Source of the DNA: Undaria pinnatifida
Lineage: Eukaryota; Sar; Phaeophyceae; Laminariales; Alariaceae
Assembly: GCA_012845835.1 (NCBI GenBank)
Contig: JABAKD010000014.1
Location: 6,855,396 to 6,919,395, forward strand
DNA length: 64,000 nucleotides
Direction of reading: 5' to 3'
The notes beneath the pieces are model-generated. The model saw only the letters and a program-made list of their open reading frames with translations. It searched no databases and was not told the DNA's origin. Position numbers and translations under genes: made by a program. Positions 59,096-64,000 of the stretch are shown here, piece by piece. Numbering within the stretch: position 1 is the stretch's first letter; every line of letters begins with the position of its first letter.

Positions 59096-59253
59096 CCCCC
59101 CCTCTCCCCCCCCCCCCCTCCTCCCTTTCCCCCTCCCCCCCCCCCCCCCCTTCCCCCCTCCCCCCTCCCCCCCCCCCCTTCCCCCTCCTCTCCTTCCCCC
59201 TTCCCTCCTTCCCCCTCCCCCCCTTCCTCTTCCCCCCCTTCCCCCTCCCCCCG
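59096..59253. repeat. C-rich tract, G-quadruplex-prone on the minus strand
   Basis: About 155 bases are almost only C with some T, including C runs of 10-14. The Gly-rich and Pro-rich open frames across it are compositional. Confidence 0.9.
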
Positions 59254-59743
59254 GCCGCTTAAAGATGCCGACGGTGGATGGCGCTGCCGCAGCCTTTGCG
59301 CGTCGCTCTGCAGCTTTGCGTCTCTCCGTTTCATGCCAATTCCGCATGAACAACTCGGCTCCCTCCTCTTCTCGTCGAAACCATCTGCCGGCCTTCTGAG
59401 CAGCCTTTCGCCTCCCTTAGAATTTTATTCCAAAAACCGACATATCCTCGTTCAGATGAGCCATCCAGTCCTTCTCTTGCCCCCCTGAGTAGCCCTTACC
59501 CCCAACAAGCTCCCCAAACATCACCCTCTGTGGCAGACGCTCCTCCCCCATACGTGCTGCGAATTCCGCAAACAATAGACGTCCTTAATTTTTTTTTTTA
59601 TAAAATACCAACACCAACCATTATAGTGGAGAAAAACAAAAAAATATAGACTATACATATATATATGCTTTAAACAAAAGAATAGGACCCCTAAAAATCA
59701 CCCACAATGTATATTACAAGTACCACCAACGCAGCTTGCAAAT

Positions 59744-59905
59744 ATGATTATTGACCCGAAATTCGTCGAACTCACGGCTGACGTCCTCAAAATACATATA
59801 TATATATATAAAATCATTCTTTGTTTCAGGGATTCGGTCAGGAGTATTTTTTCGTCTCGGCCTATAAGTATGCGATTCGCGGAACTGGAATTCTCGGTCA
59901 AATAG
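59744..59905 (+). CDS. 53-codon ORF starting MIIDPK, family member outside the array
   Basis: The start lies in CAGCTTGCAAATATG and the N-terminus reads MIIDPKFVELTADVLKI, close to the unit ORFs at 12996, 34515 and 22717. A TA repeat then encodes HIYIYK, followed by a mixed tail to a TAG. A CTTTGTTTCAG acceptor-like string (59820-59829) lies within it, so the true product may be spliced. Similarity to the other members stops after about 17 residues. Confidence 0.3.
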   Translation: MIIDPKFVELTADVLKIHIYIYKIILCFRDSVRSIFSSRPISMRFAELEFSVK

Positions 59906-59929
59906 CTTCGTTCGAGCGCCGGTTTCGGG

Positions 59930-60235
59930 GGGGCAGCTCCAACGCCCCTCGCCCTGCCGTGTCCGTTCCGCACATCGACGTGAACGCGGACGGATGCCCA
60001 GCGAGACAAGCGAGATGTTGCAAAAACACCGCATGTCAAGGAGGAATTCCGGAGATTTTGGTTGTATCTTAATGTCTGCAGCGCCTGGATGATTTACAAA
60101 ATTGGCATCATTCCCAAACGGTAGTTAGTTGCTATTGTAATGTTTTTAATTTTGCGGTGGCATACTCTCCAGCGTTTGTTTTGCTTGACGTCTGCAGGGC
60201 TTGAGCGTCTGTTTGTTTTGCATGACGTCTGCAGG
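59930..60235. repeat. Tandem duplication of about 0.35 kb, first copy
   Basis: Begins GGGGGGCAGCTCCAACGCCCC and includes CGACGTGAACGCGGA, AGCGAGACAAG, TTGGTTGTATCTTAA, AAAATTGGCATCAT and TTTGCTTGACGTCTGCAGGG. All recur in the second copy. Confidence 0.8.
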
Positions 60236-60289
60236 GCTTGAACAAATGAAACACGTAAAAGTCTTCGGGGGGCGGTTCCAACGGGAAAA

Positions 60290-60575
60290 AGTCTTCGGGG
60301 GGCGGCTCCAATGCCCCTCGTCCTTCCTTATCCGTTGGGCACCTCGACGTGAACGCGGATGGATGCTGAGCGAGACAAGAGAGAAGTTGTCAAAATATTG
60401 TATTTTGATGAGGTAATCTTGCGACTTCGGTTGTATCTTAACGTCTTCAGCGTCTGGATAAATTTCCAAAATTGGCATCATTTCCAAACGTTAGGTAGTT
60501 GCTAAAGTTTTGAATTTTGCGGTGGTATTCTCTCGAGCGTTGGGTTTGCTTGACGTCTGCAGGGCTTGACCGCGT
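60290..60575. repeat. Tandem duplication of about 0.35 kb, second copy
   Basis: Same order of strings as 59930-60235 with substitutions. A short direct repeat AAAAGTCTTCGGGGGGCGG (60258 and 60287) marks the joint. On the minus strand both copies keep a related frame (SLVSLSIHPRSRRGAQRIR against SLVSLGIRPRSRRCAERTR), so the duplicated unit may derive from coding DNA. Confidence 0.75.
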
Positions 60576-60969
60576 ATTATAATACCAGTTACACTGATCG
60601 TCAATTTTTCATCGAGTGTTGCTTACTTACGCTCTCACGCTATCCGCAAGTCAATTCGTGCACAACAAAACAAAAAATTGTACGAGTACGTGTATTAGAT
60701 ATGCTACTTGTCAGTAACCATCAAGTCGTAACTTGATAACACTTAAAAGTCATCTAGTATACGTTGCGAGTTGTTCGTACAACAGACAGTCAGAATAAGT
60801 CTGTTAGTTGTCGTTTATCGATGCAGTACGTAGCATGCACAAGTCTCAGCAGCAATATCTTGGATACATGATGCACAGCCGTTTACTGGTTAATCATATC
60901 CAAAAGCTGGTACATGTAGTACGTGCGAGCAATGCGGTGTTACCAAATAAATGCGGCGGATTGACGTAC

Positions 60970-61214
60970 CTGGTCTGGTACGTATAGCAACGTTCATGGA
61001 ACATGATTTTAGGTTGACTGTCGGGACGTTGACGTAGCTAAGCTCCAAGAAGCAAATCTTAGAACATTGCCATAGGAACGGTAGACCACGAGCAAGCCTC
61101 AGGAAAGGTTGCCGTAGGTAGATCAGACGACCACCCGTAGAGTACATCTGTCCGTAGATTAAGGCATTGAGCGTCTCGATCAGGTGATGATCAGGCCCAC
61201 CTCGATTACTCCTC
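60970..61214 (-). CDS. Exon-like segment, unrecognised
   Basis: The minus strand reads GGPDHHLIETLNALIYGQMY, then STGGRLIYLRQPFLRLARGL and FLELSYVNVPTVNLKSC, and ends at a good donor (CCAG|GTACGT, intron from 60969). Upstream, another frame after a TTTGCTCAG acceptor-like site reads ADDEQRGVIEVGLIIT, so a one-base frameshift may separate two parts of one decayed exon. The composition is more protein-like than the surroundings, but the family is not recognised. Confidence 0.2.
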
Positions 61215-62317
61215 TTTGCTCATCATCGGCTCTTATCTGCTGAGCAAATAAATCATCAATCAACATATCGGCCTGGGGCCGCCGAACAACATCTTCTCTG
61301 CTAGAGCTCTCTGCTCTTACAGGCTCAATTAACCGTGGCCTTCGTTTGCCTCAAACCACATATAGTCTAGTCTATAAGCTTTGTCTTCATCGGGTTATCC
61401 GAAAGCGAGCCTACGAGCGTACACCAGCTAAGAGCTGATACACGCCACATGCCACCTCAGGATTAATAGTACGCACTCGGGGGGGTTCGAACTCACGAAG
61501 CTGATTTATACGTACCTGTACCAGGCGCGAGGATATAACCTGATACGCCACCGGAGCAGTGAGTGATATAGAGCCGTTCGCCCCGATGGTCTAGGGGCGT
61601 TACATTCGAATATTACTACTATTAATAATAGCGTTGGTCCTTGAGTTATATAACCACCGTTGTGAGCTTTGTTGGCTTCATTTATTTGCAGAAATAAAAG
61701 GGGAAAAAAAGATCAACTAACAACTAACTGCTGAAGCGCACGCATGACTAAACGAGGAGGAGATAATGGTGATTACGATTACTGCACCGCCAGGAAAAGC
61801 CACGCAGCAAGCAGCATCGCGAGTAGCTGCGTCCCCGGGGCCTCGAGGGTTGTATTATACAAGTTCCTCCTGTTGTTAAGCTGCGCCACTCGAAGGTGGT
61901 GGTAACTAGGCAGTAGAATGGCGTGCTTTGTTGTTGCTGTGGTCCCTGACTCCGTTGCTGTGGTCGTTTGCCGGTCAACTGCAAGCGGTCGTGAGTTGGT
62001 ACGTAACTGACAAATAAGTTTGTGTTGCTTCGTACTTGTCGTGCTCCTTATTTTTGCTTATTGCTGATTGATCACATCTTCTACGTAGTGGTATTTTTTT
62101 TTTGACACACTTCTACTTGTCAGCTTCTGGACATACATGTCGTGGTCACAGGTGTCGTCCTTCCCGCCCCCCCCCCGGTTATTGCCTTCATTTTTTTTTG
62201 GCGCATAGGGTTCAGCACCCACTCATCGTCGATTTTTCATCGAGTGTTGTTAACTCACGCTCTCGCGCTTTCCGCAAGTCAATTAGAGCACAAGACGACA
62301 AATTATACGAGTACGCA

Positions 62318-62388
62318 CTCCGGGGCATTCGAACTCACGAAGCTGACCTATACTAGGCTCGAGGATAGAACCTGATACGCCACCGGGG
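62318..62388 (-). mobile_element. tRNA-derived SINE-like module (A and B boxes)
   Basis: On the minus strand CCCCGGTGGCGTATCAGG contains a polymerase III A box (TGGCGTATCAGG), and about 45 bases later GAGTTCGAATGCC matches a B box. The acceptor arms do not pair, so it is not a functional tRNA. Related modules are at 61475-61555 and 63299-63367. The last has the best B box (GAGTTCGAATCCC). Confidence 0.45.
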
Positions 62389-62409
62389 CAGTGAGAGTGA
62401 TATAGAGCC

Positions 62410-62700
62410 GGTCGCCCCGGTGGTCTAGTGGGTTACACTCGAATACTACTGCTATTAATACTAGCATTGGTCCTTGAGTTATATAACCACCAGTTGTGAG
62501 CTTTGTTGGCTTTATTTATTTGCAGAAATAAATGGGAACTGGGGCAGTGAGTGATATAGTCTAGAGCCGGTCGCCCCGGTGGTCTAGTGGGGTTACACTC
62601 GAATACTACTGCTATTAATACTAGCATTGGTCCTTGCGTTAAATAACCACCGTTGTGAGCTTTGTTGGCTTCATTTATTTGCCGAAATAAATGGGGGGAA
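62410..62700 (+). repeat. Two tandem copies of a 140-170-base module beginning GCCCCGGTGGTCTAGTGG
   Basis: Copies at 62413-62539 and 62573-62700 start with a string resembling the 5' third of eukaryotic tRNA-Glu or tRNA-Asp genes (GGTGGTCTAGTGG). They continue TTACACTCGAATACTACTGC and end GTTGTGAGCTTTGTTGGCTT then TTATTTGC-GAAATAAATGG. Single copies are at 61578-61700 and 63391-63515. Each sits head to head with the minus-strand module, joined by inverted CCACCGGGGC / GCCCCGGTGG. Confidence 0.55.
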
Positions 62701-63540
62701 AAAAAATCAACTAACTGCTGAAGCGCACGCATGGCTAAACGAGAAGGAGGTAGTAATGATTACGATTACTGCGCCAGGAAAGGCCACACAGCAAGCAGCA
62801 TTCATTGCGAGTGGCTGCGTCCCCGGGGCCTCGAGGGTTGTATCATCCAAGTTCCTTCTGTTGTTAAGCTGCGCCACTCGAAGGTGGTGGTAACTAGGCA
62901 GTAGAATGGCGTGCTTTGTTGTTGCTGTGGTCCCTGACTCCGTTGCTGTGGTCGTTTGCCGGTCAAGCGCAGGCGGTCGTGAGTTGGTACGTAATTGACA
63001 AATAAGTTTGTGTTGCTTCGTACTTGACGTGCTCCTTATTGCTGCTTATTGCTGATTGATCATCTCTTCTAGTTTTTTTTTTGGCACACTTTTACTTTTC
63101 AGCTTCTGGACATACAAGTCGTGGTCACAGGTGTCGTCCTTCCCGCCCCCCCCCCGGTTATTGCCTTCATTTTTTTTGGCGCATAGGTTTCAGCACCCAC
63201 TCATCGTCGATTTTTCATCGAGTGTTGTTAACTCACGCTCTCGCGCTTTCCGCAAGTCAATTAGTGCACAAGACGACAAATTATACGCGTACGCATCATT
63301 CGGGGGGATTCGAACTCACAAAGCCGGCCAATACCAGGCTCGAGGATAGAACCTGATACGCCACCGGGGCAGTGAGTGATATAGGGCCGGTCGCCCCGGT
63401 GGCCTAGTGAGGTTGCACTCGAATACTACTACTACTATTAATACTAGCGGTGGTCCTAGAATTAAATAACCACCAGTTGTGAGCTTTGTTGGCTTTATGA
63501 TTTTGAAATAAATCGAAAAAAAAAGGATCAACTAACTGCT

Positions 63541-64000
63541 GAAATCCCCTAGCAGCGTGGGTAGGTACAAATCGACGCGAATCGACGAGGGAAGTAAACG
63601 CTGAATTCTTCTCGCAATAAAACTTAGGGCAGGTACCCTAGTGGGGATGGGGAAGGGGAGCCCGCTATATGACCCCGGATCAAAGTTTTACCACTGGGAG
63701 GGCGAAAGTAATGCGAGAATCACTCTAAGTGGGATGGGAAAAAGAAAAGAAGTGAAGTGTATTACTGCTGCTGGAATAATACAATACCCAAGCAAGTTGC
63801 ACCGATCGACTCGATCTGGACTGACTGCTGTTGTATTATGCAATTGGTACATGTACAACTTCTCTAATCACACGCAGCGGACATGGTCAGTCACCTTACT
63901 GGCCCCGGATGCTTGCTTCAGTAAAACTAGAATAAAAAACACACTGGGCACGTTTCGTCGCCAGACTAAAGGGTCAGTCGGCGTGTGCTCGGATTTATCC
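63541..64000. other. Right end of window, nothing recognised
   Basis: No open frame, repeat or RNA signal that I can support is seen in these 460 bases. Confidence 0.5.

Larger units (their letters stand above)
61465..63540. repeat. Tandem repeat region of about 1 kb period with SINE-like modules
   Basis: Blocks at 61731-62060 and 62717-63055 match closely (TGAAGCGCACGCATG, GTGATTACGATTACTG, CCCCGGGGCCTCGAGGGTTGT and so on). Blocks at 62225-62345 and 63205-63310 also match, giving a period of about 980 bases. The region 60599-60670 is an older partial copy of the latter. Each period carries a tRNA-like module. No gene is supported here. Confidence 0.8.

Noticed and set aside
62318-62388. A functional tRNA gene on the minus strand
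   Set aside because: A and B boxes are present, but the acceptor and T arms do not pair, so it is better described as a tRNA-derived repeat.
1-64000. CRISPR arrays, bacterial operons, rRNA genes or viral genes
   Set aside because: No regularly spaced short repeats, operon spacing, rRNA signatures or recognisable viral proteins were seen.

Overview
The window is nuclear DNA from a eukaryote. It has GT-AG introns, CCAAT/TATA promoters, micro- and minisatellites, long homopolymer runs and a 5'-truncated non-LTR retrotransposon, and no bacterial operon structure. The reverse transcriptase type, and one small gene whose leader looks like a signal peptide followed by Phe, fit a photosynthetic stramenopile, possibly a brown alga. 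That assignment is recalled and inferred, not proven.

Layout. Positions 1-56608 are a tandem array of a unit of about 21.5 kb. Unit A (1-14741) is cut by the window edge and by a 500-N gap at 5679-6178, which replaces about 7.45 kb that is present in unit B. Unit B (14742-36261) is complete. Unit C starts at 36262, carries a 2.6-kb retrotransposon insertion (44011-46588), and runs at about 54.47 kb through an internal deletion of about 8 kb into a truncated fourth gene copy (D) that ends at 56608. Right of 56608 lie single-copy DNA with one small possible gene (56705-57382), a pyrimidine tract (59096-59253), a 0.35-kb tandem duplication (59930-60575), and a repeat region of about 1 kb period with tRNA-derived SINE-like modules (61465-63540).

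The best-supported gene is on the minus strand and occurs once per unit. Five exons can be read with matching splice phases (copy B 14312-19271, copy C 35832-41000). They encode a 973- or 1043-residue low-complexity protein: a Q/S/T-rich N-terminus with a 68-residue coding minisatellite, a long Asp/Ser-rich acidic region, a conserved globular-looking core of about 80 residues, and a C-terminus of poly-Glu and Lys/Glu repeats. I do not recognise the family. Copy A is a frameshifted pseudogene and copy D is only an open exon 3. The acidic exon survives without stops in the diverged copy D, which supports minus-strand coding.

The rest of each unit is gene-poor: a few short ORFs or exon-like segments of low confidence, a 51-codon membrane-peptide ORF belonging to a dispersed family, MITE-like elements and palindromic minisatellites. 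Most long open frames elsewhere are chance frames opposite or beside these. Units B and C are similar enough that an allelic (haplotype) misassembly must be excluded before the array is called a true amplification.
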